DNA from: CAVYTF01 sp963771435
GTDB taxonomy: Bacteria; Bacteroidota; Bacteroidia; Chitinophagales; Chitinophagaceae
Length of the DNA stretch: 64,000 bases
Assembly: GCA_963771435.1 (NCBI GenBank)
Contig: CAVYTF010000029.1
Location: 1-64,000, forward strand
Direction of reading: 5' to 3'
In this document: piece after piece, positions 1 through 8,932 of the stretch
Position numbering within the stretch: position 1 is the stretch's first letter
Layout: every line of letters starts with the position of its first letter
Program-made: the position numbers and the translations under genes
The notes under the pieces: model-generated
The model's database searches: none
Seen by the model: only the letters and a program-made list of their open reading frames with translations
What the model was told of the DNA's origin: nothing

Positions 1-1281
1 GGTGATGAAGTGGAAAGAACCGGCCGTGTAATGGACATTCCTGTTGGTAATGCATTGATCGGAAGAGTGATCGATCCATTAGGCCAACCTATGGATGATA
101 AAGGCCATATTGCTCATACACAAAGGTTGCCTATTGAGCGGCCCGCCCATGCTATCATGGATCGCGCAGCAGTAAACGTTCCTTTGCAAACAGGCATAAA
201 AGTGATCGATGCATTGATACCGATAGGCAGGGGGCAGCGGGAACTGATCGTCGGCGACCGCCAGACCGGCAAAACAGCTATTGCCATTGATGCGATAATT
301 AACCAGAAAGATAAAAATGTACTGTGCATTTATTGCGCTATCGGGCAGCGTGCCTCTGCAGTTGCAAAAGTAATTTCCAACCTGAAAGAAAAAGGTGCGC
401 TTGACTATACCGTTGTTGTGGTGGCGGAAGGAAATGACTCGCCGGGGTTAGAATATATAGCGCCTTATGCTTCCACCAGTATTGCTGAATACTTTATGGA
501 GCAGGGGCGTGATGTTCTTATTGTTTATGATGACCTGACGCACCATGCGCGAGCCTATCGCGAACTTTCACTTTTACTGCGGAGGCCTCCGGGCCGAGAA
601 GCATTTCCTGGCGATATATTTTATATCCATTCAAGATTGCTGGAAAGGGCAACACACCTGACCCCTGAGCTCAAGGGAGGGTCACTGACTGCTTTGCCCA
701 TCATTGAAACGGAGGCGCAGGACATTTCTGCATATATACCCACTAATCTTATTTCTATTACGGACGGGCAGATATATCTTTCCCCAAAGCTATTTGAGTT
801 AGGGATTTTACCTGCTGTTGATGTGGGCAAATCGGTATCGCGTGTTGGCGATGAGGCTCAATTGCCGGCTTATCGTTCCATTGCCAGCCTGAAACTTGAA
901 TATGCCCAATTTGAAGAATTAGAAAGCTTTGCCCGTTTCGGCACAAGGTTGGATGAAAATACTAAAAAAGTAATCGAACATGGAAAGCGCATCCGGGAAT
1001 GCCTGAAGCAGCCTGAGTTGCAGCATATACCGGTTTCAGAGCAAATAGTAGAACTTCTTGCATTAACAAACGGCCTTTTTGACAATATAGCAATTGAAAA
1101 AATAAAGGATGCTGAAAATGCACTGGTAACAGGCAGCAATAGTTTTCCTGCTGAACTTTTAAAGAGAGTACTATCCGATGAAAAAATGACCAATGAAGAC
1201 CATGCAACTATTTTAAAGCTCGCTAAAGATGCACTTGCACCTTTTCAGGATAAGCTAGCTCCTGCTGAAAATAAAAAGTAA
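1..1281 (+). CDS. atpA: F-type ATP synthase subunit alpha, alternate (N-ATPase-like) type, 5' end outside window
   Basis: Nucleotide-binding alpha subunit of an F1Fo ATPase, on the cytoplasmic F1 head. The reading frame is open from base 1, so the N-terminal beta-barrel part of the protein lies upstream of the window. The Walker A motif GDRQTGKT is at nt 253-276, and the PPGREAFPGD and HSRLLERA stretches typical of alpha subunits follow. The C-terminal part (ARFGTRLDE, then a KQPEL...SVxEQI..LLALTNGLFD pattern) resembles the alternate F1Fo/N-ATPase alpha family more than the usual bacterial alpha. The stop codon overlaps the start of atpG by one base (TAATG), and this alpha-gamma order at the operon end is the N-ATPase arrangement. 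The N-type assignment rests on remembered family resemblance, because the diagnostic upstream genes (atpQ, atpR, atpE) are not in the window. Confidence 0.93.
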   Translation, partial: GDEVERTGRVMDIPVGNALIGRVIDPLGQPMDDKGHIAHTQRLPIERPAHAIMDRAAVNVPLQTGIKVIDALIPIGRGQRELIVGDRQTGKTAIAIDAIINQKDKNVLCIYCAIGQRASAVAKVISNLKEKGALDYTVVVVAEGNDSPGLEYIAPYASTSIAEYFMEQGRDVLIVYDDLTHHARAYRELSLLLRRPPGREAFPGDIFYIHSRLLERATHLTPELKGGSLTALPIIETEAQDISAYIPTNLISITDGQIYLSPKLFELGILPAVDVGKSVSRVGDEAQLPAYRSIASLKLEYAQFEELESFARFGTRLDENTKKVIEHGKRIRECLKQPELQHIPVSEQIVELLALTNGLFDNIAIEKIKDAENALVTGSNSFPAELLKRVLSDEKMTNEDHATILKLAKDALAPFQDKLAPAENKK

Positions 1282-2168
1282 TGGATACTTTAGAAAGCAT
1301 ACGCAGCAAATCTGAAGGGGCAAAAGACCTCAAGTCCGTTGTCAGCGCTATGAAAGCAATGGCATCCTCAAACATTGTCCAGTATGAAACTTCTGTTGGT
1401 GCGCTTGCAGACTATTATCATACCGTTGCTTTAGGTATTATCGCATACTTCAGTGCAGAAAAAATTGAAGGAATAAAAACAAAAGAAGAGGCCAAGGCAA
1501 CCAAAGAAAAATTGACCTGTGCCATCGTTTTTGGGTCAGACCAGGGCCTGGTTGGCCAATTCAATGATCTGATGGCAGACTTTGTATCAAAATCATTAAA
1601 AGCTTTGCCGGGCAAAAAAGAAATTTGGGTGGTGGGTGAAAGAGTGCAGTTATTATTATCCGATATGGAGTTCTCTGATACAAAATTGTACCATGGCCCT
1701 AATTCCGTCAATGAAATTACGCCCCTGGTTCAGCAAATTTTGATAAAAAGCGAGCAAAGCCATGAAAAACAGGACATACAGGAGTTTTATATTTTTCATA
1801 ATAGACCAAAAGCCGCCGCTGGATACGAACCGGTAATGCAACGTTTTTTGCCATTGGATGAAAAATGGAAAGATAGCTTGCAGCAGATCCAGTGGCCTAC
1901 AAAATTACCTCCCCAAATAGCAGGTGCCGCAAAGCCAACATTATTGGCGCTCATCAATGGCTACCTTTTTGTTTCATTATTTAAAGCTTGCGCTGAATCC
2001 TTAGCCAGCGAGAACGCAAGCCGTTTAGAAGCCATGCAGCGTGCAGAAAAAAATATTGGTGACTTGCTGGATGACCTTAACAAGAAATACAACCGTCTGA
2101 GGCAAAGCTCCATCGATGAAGAATTGTTTGATGTAGTGGCTGGTTTTGAGGCTTTAAAAAAAGAGTAA
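1281..2168 (+). CDS. atpG: F-type ATP synthase subunit gamma, alternate (N-ATPase-like) type
   Basis: Central-stalk rotor subunit of the F1 ATPase, 295 residues. Both conserved terminal helices are present: the N-terminal one contains SVVSAMKAMASS and the C-terminal one contains SENASRLEAMQRAEKNI and ends in ELFDVVAGFEAL. Between them GSDQGLVGQFN matches the conserved gamma core. The HNRP...YEPVMQRFLPLD and LFVSLFKACAESLASENA segments are what I associate with gamma subunits of the alternate/N-type F-ATPase. It overlaps atpA by one base and is followed after 16 bases by glgP, so it appears to be the last ATPase gene of the operon. Confidence in gamma is high. Confidence in the N-type label is moderate. 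Confidence 0.93.
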   Translation: MDTLESIRSKSEGAKDLKSVVSAMKAMASSNIVQYETSVGALADYYHTVALGIIAYFSAEKIEGIKTKEEAKATKEKLTCAIVFGSDQGLVGQFNDLMADFVSKSLKALPGKKEIWVVGERVQLLLSDMEFSDTKLYHGPNSVNEITPLVQQILIKSEQSHEKQDIQEFYIFHNRPKAAAGYEPVMQRFLPLDEKWKDSLQQIQWPTKLPPQIAGAAKPTLLALINGYLFVSLFKACAESLASENASRLEAMQRAEKNIGDLLDDLNKKYNRLRQSSIDEELFDVVAGFEALKKE

Positions 2169-2184
2169 AACAAATTATAAACTT

Positions 2185-4725
2185 ATGAATACAGAAAAAT
2201 TAAACACTCATCACTTGTATGGTTTTTTGCCAACAGACTATGAAGGGATTGAAATTCTTGCAAAATTTGCGCTTGACATGCGCTGGTCATGGAAACATGC
2301 TTCTGATGACTTATGGCAGGAACTTGATGAAAATCTGTGGAAGCTTACACATAACCCATGGATAATACTTCAAACTGTTTCGCGCGATAAGCTGGAGCAA
2401 AAATTGGGCGATGCAGGTTTTCGCCAAAGAATGAACGATCTGGCTGAACAAAAGAAAACCGCAATATCAAAACCTGCATGGTTTCAGAATAAACATGCAG
2501 GGTCGGCCCTCACTTCTGTCGCCTATTTTAGTATGGAGTTTATGCTCAGCGAAGCGCTCCCCATTTATGTTGGCGGGTTAGGAAATGTTGCCGGCGACCA
2601 GCTAAAATCTGCCAGCGACCTTGGTGTGCCGGTTACTGCTATTGGTTTGTTATATCAGCAGGGATATTTCCGTCAGGAGATAGATAAATACGGCACACAG
2701 CAAGCGCTCTTCCCTTACAACGATCCCGGCCAGCTACCCATCACGCCCCTGCGGTTGCCCAGCGGTGAGTGGCTGCGGCTGAAAATATCTTTATCCGGCT
2801 TTCCGGTTTGGCTGCGTACCTGGCATGTGCAGGTGGGCAGGGTACAATTGCTCCTTTTGGATACCAACGATCCGGCCAACCTGCCAACCGACCGTAGCAT
2901 CACCAACGAAGTGTATGGCGGAGGTTCTGAACAACGAATAAAGCAGGAGATCATATTAGGCATAGGCGGCTTGAAATTATTACAGGCCCTCAATATAAAA
3001 CCGCAGGTCTGCCACATGAACGAAGGCCATGCCGCTTTCCTCGTGCTGGAACGCGCAAGCCAGTTTATGCATGAGTCCGGCCTCTCTTTCCAGGAAGCGC
3101 TCGCTGTCACCCGCGCTGGCAATTTATTCACCACCCATACCGCTGTTGCTGCCGGCTTCGACCATTTTAGCCCTTCGCTTATGTATCAATATCTTGGTGC
3201 TTATGCAAAGGATGAACTCGGTCTTGAATTTAATGAGATGATGAGCCTCGGGCGCATGGATGCCGCTAACACCTCCGAAAGTTTTAACATGGCCTATCTC
3301 GCCATCCGCGGAAGCGGCGCTGTCAACGGAGTCAGCAAGTTGCATGGCAAAGTAAGCCGCCATCTTTTTGAATACCTTTTTCCACGATGGCCAACACCGC
3401 AGGTGCCAGTCGGTTACGTAACAAACGGTGTTCACATGCCAAGCTGGGATTCCGAACTCAGCGATAAGGTTTGGACAGACGCTTCCGGAAAAGACCGCTG
3501 GCTGGGAGAAATGAATACGCTGGAAGACGATATCAACAAATTACCCGATGAAACAATTTGGCAACTCCGCAGCACTTGCCGCCACAACTTTGTGCAATTT
3601 GCACGTCACAGGTTTCAAAAGCAGGTAATCGTTTCCGGCCAGGCGGAATTATCAGAAATTGCAAGTGGCATATTCAACCCGGAAACCCTCACACTGGGCT
3701 TTGCACGTCGTTTTGTTCCTTATAAAAGGCCAAACCTCTTGCTGCATGATGAAGAAAGGTTCATTCGCATACTAACCAACCCGCAGCGTTCCGTGCAATT
3801 GGTTATTGCAGGCAAAGCGCCTCCGTTCGATGAATCGGGCAAAGATCTGATAAGGCAGTGGGTGCAGTTTATCCAGCAGCATGATTTATACAACCATGTA
3901 GTATTTTTAAGTGATTATGATATGCTGCTCACAGAACACTTCGTGCAAGGCGTTGACGTTTGGGTCAATACGCCTCGCCGCCCATGGGAAGCCTGCGGCA
4001 CAAGCGGCATGAAGGTGCTGGTGAATGGCGGCATCAATTTGTCGGAACTGGACGGATGGTGGGCTGAAGCTTACACGCCTGAAGTAGGCTGGGCGCTGGG
4101 CGATGAACAGGAACATGGCGACGACCCGGCCTGGGACGCTGCCGAAGCAGAAGCGCTGTATGAACTGCTGGAAAAACAGGTGGTTCCCGAATTTTATACC
4201 CGCAACGAAAGAGGAATACCGGCAAGATGGGTAGAGCGCATTAGAAAAAGCATGGCTATATTAACCCCGGCGTTTTCTGCAAACAGGACAGTGCGTGAGT
4301 ACACCGAAAAATATTACCTGCCCGGCGCTGAAAACTATCTAAAACGCGCTGCCGGAAAAGGGGCTTTGGGAGCCGGTATAATTAAATTACAGCAGGAGCT
4401 AAATGACAAATGGGGTAAAATAGCATTTGAGAATGAACAAATAGATGCCGTTGAGAATGGGTATAAATTTCATCTCTCCATTTTCCTGGATGATATAAGC
4501 CCGGATATTGTTTCAGTGGAATTATATGCAACCGGCGTCAACAATGCCCCTCCTGAAATAATAAAGATGGAATACGTGGCAAGCCAAACCAAGGAAGGAA
4601 AATATGCTTATCATGCGCAGGTAACCACCACCCGTCCCCAAAATGATTATACTGCCCGCATCATCCCGAATTATGAAGGCGTTTCCATTCCCTTGGAAGA
4701 TAACCACATCCTTTGGCAGCATTAA
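2185..4725 (+). CDS. glgP: alpha-glucan (glycogen/maltodextrin) phosphorylase, GT35
   Basis: Cytoplasmic PLP enzyme releasing glucose-1-phosphate from alpha-1,4-glucans, 846 residues. The N-terminal 110 residues (LPTDYEGIEILAKFALDMRWSW) look like the DUF3417 helical domain of the short, Thermotoga/archaeal-type alpha-glucan phosphorylases. The catalytic body follows: VAYFSMEFMLSEALPIYVGG, then NEGHAAF, then the PLP segment ACGTSGMKVLVNGG with the Schiff-base lysine at residue 610, then LDGWWAEAY. About 120 extra C-terminal residues (DDISPDIVSVELYATG...) resemble the beta domain also seen in this subfamily. It starts 16 bases after atpG and may be cotranscribed, which is unusual company for an ATPase. 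The annotation is secure; the exact preferred substrate is not visible. Confidence 0.95.
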   Translation: MNTEKLNTHHLYGFLPTDYEGIEILAKFALDMRWSWKHASDDLWQELDENLWKLTHNPWIILQTVSRDKLEQKLGDAGFRQRMNDLAEQKKTAISKPAWFQNKHAGSALTSVAYFSMEFMLSEALPIYVGGLGNVAGDQLKSASDLGVPVTAIGLLYQQGYFRQEIDKYGTQQALFPYNDPGQLPITPLRLPSGEWLRLKISLSGFPVWLRTWHVQVGRVQLLLLDTNDPANLPTDRSITNEVYGGGSEQRIKQEIILGIGGLKLLQALNIKPQVCHMNEGHAAFLVLERASQFMHESGLSFQEALAVTRAGNLFTTHTAVAAGFDHFSPSLMYQYLGAYAKDELGLEFNEMMSLGRMDAANTSESFNMAYLAIRGSGAVNGVSKLHGKVSRHLFEYLFPRWPTPQVPVGYVTNGVHMPSWDSELSDKVWTDASGKDRWLGEMNTLEDDINKLPDETIWQLRSTCRHNFVQFARHRFQKQVIVSGQAELSEIASGIFNPETLTLGFARRFVPYKRPNLLLHDEERFIRILTNPQRSVQLVIAGKAPPFDESGKDLIRQWVQFIQQHDLYNHVVFLSDYDMLLTEHFVQGVDVWVNTPRRPWEACGTSGMKVLVNGGINLSELDGWWAEAYTPEVGWALGDEQEHGDDPAWDAAEAEALYELLEKQVVPEFYTRNERGIPARWVERIRKSMAILTPAFSANRTVREYTEKYYLPGAENYLKRAAGKGALGAGIIKLQQELNDKWGKIAFENEQIDAVENGYKFHLSIFLDDISPDIVSVELYATGVNNAPPEIIKMEYVASQTKEGKYAYHAQVTTTRPQNDYTARIIPNYEGVSIPLEDNHILWQH

Positions 4726-4746
4726 AAAGCAGGTATAATGGCAAGG

Positions 4747-4809
4747 ACAGCGCCTTAGTCGGAGCCCACAGCGCCTTAGTCGGAACCCACAGCACCTTAG
4801 TCAGAGGTC
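4747..4809. repeat. three-copy 21-bp intergenic tandem repeat
   Basis: Three consecutive 21-bp units, each starting ACAGC(G/A)CCTTAGTC, at 4747-4767, 4768-4788 and 4789-4809, begin 21 bases after the glgP stop. The copies differ by a few substitutions only. The units contain no open gene and no spacer. Confidence 0.85.
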
Positions 4810-4928
4810 ACATCGGCTTGAAGTAAAACAAAAGTTTTTTTATCATTACTCATTTCTTCCTACCTTCCGCGAACGAAAGTTGCATGCCCATTTTGGCTGG
4901 CAACTTTTGTGCTATTAAAAACCAATAC

Positions 4929-6368
4929 ATGCAGAATTTCCCGCAGGATTACAATTGCAGCGATGATATTTGGGATGAGATGTGTGTGAACCAAAACGTG
5001 CGGGACCAATACCAAAAGGTATTTCAGGCTTTACAACATCTGAATGTTAAGGACCTGCAGCAAAAAGACAGGCTTGCTGCTGAGCTTTTTATGAACCAGG
5101 GCATCACCTTTACTGTTTACAGCGATAATGAGGGTATTGAAAGGATATTTCCGTTTGATATTATTCCGCGTATCATCACTTCGGCTGAATGGGGCCAGGT
5201 GGAAAAGGGCATTACTCAACGGTTAAAAGCGCTTAATCTTTTCCTGAAGGATATTTATAACAATCAGCAGATAGTAAAAGACAAAATTGTTCCTGCTGCG
5301 CTCATTGCTTCCTGCCCGCATTATATTCGTGAAGTGCATGGTGTGAAAGTGCCGTATGATATATATGTGCATATTTCGGGCATTGACCTGATACGTGGCG
5401 ATGATGGCAAGTTTTATATTCTTGAGGATAACCTGCGCACGCCATCCGGTGTGAGCTATATGCTGGAGAACAGGGAGGTGACGAAAAGAATTTTTCCTGA
5501 AATGCTTGTTGCAAATAAAGTGCGCATGGTGAATAATTACCCGCTGCTGCTGCACCAGATACTTCAATCGCTTGCGCCAACTCAAATATCAAAACCAACC
5601 GTGGTGCTGCTTACGCCAGGCGTTTATAACTCCGCTTATTATGAGCATACTTTTCTTGCGCGGCAAATGGGCGTGCCGCTGGTGGAAGGCAGAGACCTGG
5701 TGATAGACAACCAGAAAGTATTTATGAAAACTACTTCAGGGCTTTCGCAGGTGCATGTTATTTACAGGAGGATCGATGATGAATATCTCGATCCGCTGAT
5801 GTTTAAACCTGACAGTGCGCTTGGCGTTCCGGGCATTATGAGCGCCTACAGAAAAGGGAATGTGGCTATTGTGAACGCAATAGGCAATGGCGTTGCAGAT
5901 GATAAGGCCGTGTATGCTTATGTGCCTGCAATGATAAAATATTATCTCAATGAAGAGCCTGTTTTATCAAATGTTCCTACATACCATTTAAATGATGCTG
6001 AAGTAAGGAAGTTTGTTTTTGAGAATATTCAAAACATGGTGATCAAACGAACCAACCAGAGTGGTGGTTACGGGATGATCATGGGAAATAAAATAGATGA
6101 ACAGGACTGGATAAAAGCAAAGGCCGTGATAGAAGCAGAGCCGCGTAGTTTTATTGCGCAGCCGATCATTAAACTATCCACAGTGCCTTGTTTTATCAAT
6201 GGCAGGTTTGAGCCCCGCCATGTTGACCTTCGCCCTTATGCATTGTGCGGGCCGGGTGGAACGCATATTGTGCCGGGCGGCCTCACACGCGTGGCTTTGC
6301 GGGAAGGCTCGCTGGTTGTTAATTCATCACAGGGAGGAGGCAGTAAGGATACATGGGTGGTTGATTAG
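4929..6368 (+). CDS. circularly permuted ATP-grasp type 2 family protein
   Basis: Predicted ATP-dependent carboxylate-amine/thiol ligase of the circularly permuted ATP-grasp group (DUF404/DUF407), about 479 residues. Family marks are GITFTVYSD near the N-terminus, RDIYNNQQIV-like and PYDIYVHISGIDLIRG segments, ILEDNLRTPSGVSYMLENR, then VIKRTNQSGGYGM, VDLRPYALCG and the terminal QGGGSKDTWVV. I chose the ATG at 4929 (MQNFPQ) over an in-frame ATG at 4884 because the extra 15 residues do not look like the family N-terminus. It is followed by an alpha-E gene and a transglutaminase-like gene on the same strand, the classical conserved trio for which a role in making or attaching a small peptide has been proposed. 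The reaction has not been established and I do not infer a substrate. Confidence 0.9.
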   Translation: MQNFPQDYNCSDDIWDEMCVNQNVRDQYQKVFQALQHLNVKDLQQKDRLAAELFMNQGITFTVYSDNEGIERIFPFDIIPRIITSAEWGQVEKGITQRLKALNLFLKDIYNNQQIVKDKIVPAALIASCPHYIREVHGVKVPYDIYVHISGIDLIRGDDGKFYILEDNLRTPSGVSYMLENREVTKRIFPEMLVANKVRMVNNYPLLLHQILQSLAPTQISKPTVVLLTPGVYNSAYYEHTFLARQMGVPLVEGRDLVIDNQKVFMKTTSGLSQVHVIYRRIDDEYLDPLMFKPDSALGVPGIMSAYRKGNVAIVNAIGNGVADDKAVYAYVPAMIKYYLNEEPVLSNVPTYHLNDAEVRKFVFENIQNMVIKRTNQSGGYGMIMGNKIDEQDWIKAKAVIEAEPRSFIAQPIIKLSTVPCFINGRFEPRHVDLRPYALCGPGGTHIVPGGLTRVALREGSLVVNSSQGGGSKDTWVVD

Positions 6369-6436
6369 GTTGGGCTGGGAGCGACTTGAAATGATCAAAA
6401 CTTATTAAACAAAAACTATCAGCTAAAAGCTAAAAC

Positions 6437-7378
6437 ATGCTAAGCAGGATCGCAGATTCTTTATTCTGGCTGAACCGTTATATGGAGCGCGCGGATGGAT
6501 TGCTTCGTGTGATGCAGACAAATTATATTTTGTCGCTGGACAAAGGGGTAAATAATAATATTACCTGGAAACCCATGCTGGAGATCTTTACAAATGCGGA
6601 CGAAGACAAAATTGCATTGCTTGAAAATGATACAGACGCTACACTTAAGCTGCTAATACTGGATACAGAGAATTTTAATTCACTAAAAGTGATCCTCACA
6701 CGTGCACGGGAAAATGCACGCGGTGTACAGGATCACATCACCAAAGAAGTGTGGGAGCAGGTTAATTTTATGTATCATTTGATCAACAGCCAGCAGCTTG
6801 CCTCAAAGCTGAATGCGGGCGAGGGGTTAGAAATGATCGAAACACTGTCACGAAACAGTCTTTTGTTCACGGGCATTTTTGATACCACCATGCCACGTGG
6901 CATTGGCTGGAATTTTATGAATGTTGGACGGTACATAGAACGCTGCGCGCAAACAATAGAGATCGTTGACAAACAATACCGCTACATTGAATACAACATG
7001 CAAAACCACCAGGACATTATACAATGGCGGTATTTATTGCTTTCGCTTTCAGGTTATGAGCTTCATTTAAAAACATACCGCACCACTGATTACAACAGCA
7101 ACGTCCTCCACCAGGTATTGATCAATCCGCAGTTTACACGTTCTGTTTTTTATTCGCTTAAACGTGTTGAAAAATATTTAAACGATGTGGTGAACGAAAA
7201 CTCAACAATGGATAACGAGGCGCTGGTAAGGGTGTTTGGAAGATTGTACAGCCATGTGCAATATGCCGATTTCGATGAATTGAACGGCGTTGTATTGCAG
7301 CAGTTCCTTTTTAAATTGCGCCGTGACCTCTCAGAGTGCAATAAAAAGCTTGCACAAAATTTTTTCTCTTATTCGTAG
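6437..7378 (+). CDS. alpha-E domain-containing protein (DUF403)
   Basis: All-helical protein of 313 residues. The opening MLSRIADSLFWLNRYMERAD is the signature start of the alpha-E family, followed later by a second E-rich helix NVGRYIERCAQT. The family is known almost only through its fixed partnership with circularly permuted ATP-grasp and transglutaminase-like genes, which flank it here (68 bases downstream of the ATP-grasp gene, 40 bases upstream of the transglutaminase gene). It is often viewed as a partner or scaffold for the ATP-grasp enzyme. Its own activity is unknown. Confidence 0.92.
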   Translation: MLSRIADSLFWLNRYMERADGLLRVMQTNYILSLDKGVNNNITWKPMLEIFTNADEDKIALLENDTDATLKLLILDTENFNSLKVILTRARENARGVQDHITKEVWEQVNFMYHLINSQQLASKLNAGEGLEMIETLSRNSLLFTGIFDTTMPRGIGWNFMNVGRYIERCAQTIEIVDKQYRYIEYNMQNHQDIIQWRYLLLSLSGYELHLKTYRTTDYNSNVLHQVLINPQFTRSVFYSLKRVEKYLNDVVNENSTMDNEALVRVFGRLYSHVQYADFDELNGVVLQQFLFKLRRDLSECNKKLAQNFFSYS

Positions 7379-7418
7379 TTACGCACTAAATTTTCAAACA
7401 ATTAAATGATCAGAAGGA

Positions 7419-8360
7419 ATGCCCGTTTTTAAAATACATCATATAACCAAATACGAATACGACAGGCCGGTAAGGGAAAGCGTGAATGAAATAAAGATAT
7501 TTCCTTACATAGGGGACGGGCAGGAAATTCTCATGCAGGAATTGCTCATTACCGGTCAACCGGAGGTGCAGGTTTTTATTGATTATTGGGGGAACAAGAT
7601 CGGGTTGTTCAATGTATTGGTACAGCATAAAGAGTTAGTGATAGAAAGTAAACTGGTCATAAGAACCACTACTCCCTCGGAACTATCATTTGACTATCTA
7701 AAGGGATTTGATGACTTGCAAACAGAAACGGACGGGGACATACGCCTGCTCGAACTCTCAACGGCAGACCATGTTGATTCGCAGGAACTGATCAATGTAA
7801 TAGCAAAGGAAATATTAGCTGAAGATAAAACTGTCGCAATAACTGTGTCACAATGCGCCACCTACATTTATAAGAATTTTCAGTACGTCAAAGGCATCAC
7901 CAATATTTCAACAACAGTAGATGAAATTCTTGCCCATCACAGCGGTGTTTGCCAGGACTTTGCCCATTTAATGTTACAGATTTTGCGTACGCTTAATATA
8001 CCTGCTCGCTATGTCAGCGGATACATTTGTCCCAATAAGAACGGCATGCGCGGCGAAGGCGCTACACATGCTTGGGTGGAAGCCTACCTGCCCGGTCATG
8101 GCTGGGCGGGCATTGACCCCACCAACAACGTGTGGGTAACAAACACCCATGTAAAACTAGCCGTTGGCAGGCATTTTAATGACTGCACACCTATTAAAGG
8201 CACTTTTAAAGGCCCTGCAAAGCAGCTACTTTCTGTGTATGTTTCGGTCGCTTATGAAGACGGCAACACATTTGAAGAAAAAAACCATGTGCAACTCCGC
8301 CTCGAGCTCTCCACGCCTGACGAAGTACTAATTGACGAAACTTTTGCTGCGCAGCAGTAA
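7419..8360 (+). CDS. transglutaminase-like cysteine protease family protein
   Basis: Predicted papain-fold enzyme (peptidase or transpeptidase), 313 residues. Residues 1-130 match the bacterial transglutaminase-like N-terminal beta domain (YEYDRPVRESVNEIKIFPY). The core carries the triad in order: Cys178 in HSGVCQDFAHL, His217 in GATHAWVEAY and Asp233 in WAGIDPTNN. No signal peptide is visible, so it should be cytoplasmic. It is the last gene of the ATP-grasp/alpha-E/transglutaminase operon and could process or transfer the product of the ATP-grasp ligase; this is inference from conserved gene context. It converges on rpsG. Confidence 0.92.
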   Translation: MPVFKIHHITKYEYDRPVRESVNEIKIFPYIGDGQEILMQELLITGQPEVQVFIDYWGNKIGLFNVLVQHKELVIESKLVIRTTTPSELSFDYLKGFDDLQTETDGDIRLLELSTADHVDSQELINVIAKEILAEDKTVAITVSQCATYIYKNFQYVKGITNISTTVDEILAHHSGVCQDFAHLMLQILRTLNIPARYVSGYICPNKNGMRGEGATHAWVEAYLPGHGWAGIDPTNNVWVTNTHVKLAVGRHFNDCTPIKGTFKGPAKQLLSVYVSVAYEDGNTFEEKNHVQLRLELSTPDEVLIDETFAAQQ

Positions 8361-8394
8361 TGGAAAGAGGAGTTACTGAGGGAGGAAGGCTACA

Positions 8395-8421
8395 AAAAAG
8401 CCCCGCAAAACTTGCAGGGCT
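8395..8421 (-). terminator. rho-independent terminator of rpsL-rpsG
   Basis: On the minus strand a 10-bp stem with one G-U pair (AGCCCTGCAA / TTGCGGGGCT, short loop) is followed by a run of six T. It sits 20 bases past the rpsG stop and also lies just past the convergent transglutaminase gene. Confidence 0.85.
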
Positions 8422-8441
8422 CTTAAAATATCTGTAGTTAC

Positions 8442-8908
8442 TTATATCTTAAAATGCGAGAACGCTTTATTAGCCTCCGCCATTCTATGTGTATCTTCTT
8501 TCTTCTTGAAAGCAGCGCCTTCACCCTTTGCAGCAGCAATTATTTCATTAGCCAGTTTATCGGCCATTGTCTTGCCATTCCTTTCGCGGCTAAAACGGAT
8601 AAGCCATTTCATGCTCAGGGAAATCTTTCTGTCAGCCCGTACTTCTGCAGGTATCTGAAAGGTAGCCCCCCGATCCTGCGGCTGCGTACTTCCACGGAAG
8701 GAGTAACATTTGCTACTGCCCTTTTCCATGTTTCGTACCCGTCTTCGCCGGATATCTTGGTCACTTTATCAACAGCATCATAAAAAATAGTGATAGCAGT
8801 GCTTTTTTTGCCCTGCCACATAATGTTGTTGATGAACCGAGTAACAAGTTTATCATTAAAGCGCCCATCTGGTGCTAAAGGAAGTTTCTTGGCTTGAGCT
8901 TTTCTCAT
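8442..8908 (-). CDS. rpsG: 30S ribosomal protein S7, split by a one-base deletion
   Basis: S7 binds the 3' domain of 16S rRNA and starts head assembly. Reading from 8908, the frame gives MRKAQAKKLPLAPDGRFND through VEVRSRRIGG, then goes off frame at 8666-8671, a run of six C on the plus strand. The remainder (ATFQIPAEVRADRKISL to EANKAFSHFKI) is intact one frame away and ends at 8442. Restoring one base in the run yields an ordinary S7 of about 155 residues. S7 is essential and normally single copy, so a sequence error is far more likely than a dead gene; programmed frameshifting is the remaining alternative. It lies 24 bases downstream of rpsL and is followed by a terminator rather than by fusA. 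Confidence 0.93.
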
Positions 8909-8932
8909 GTACTGTAATAAATATTGTTTGAA

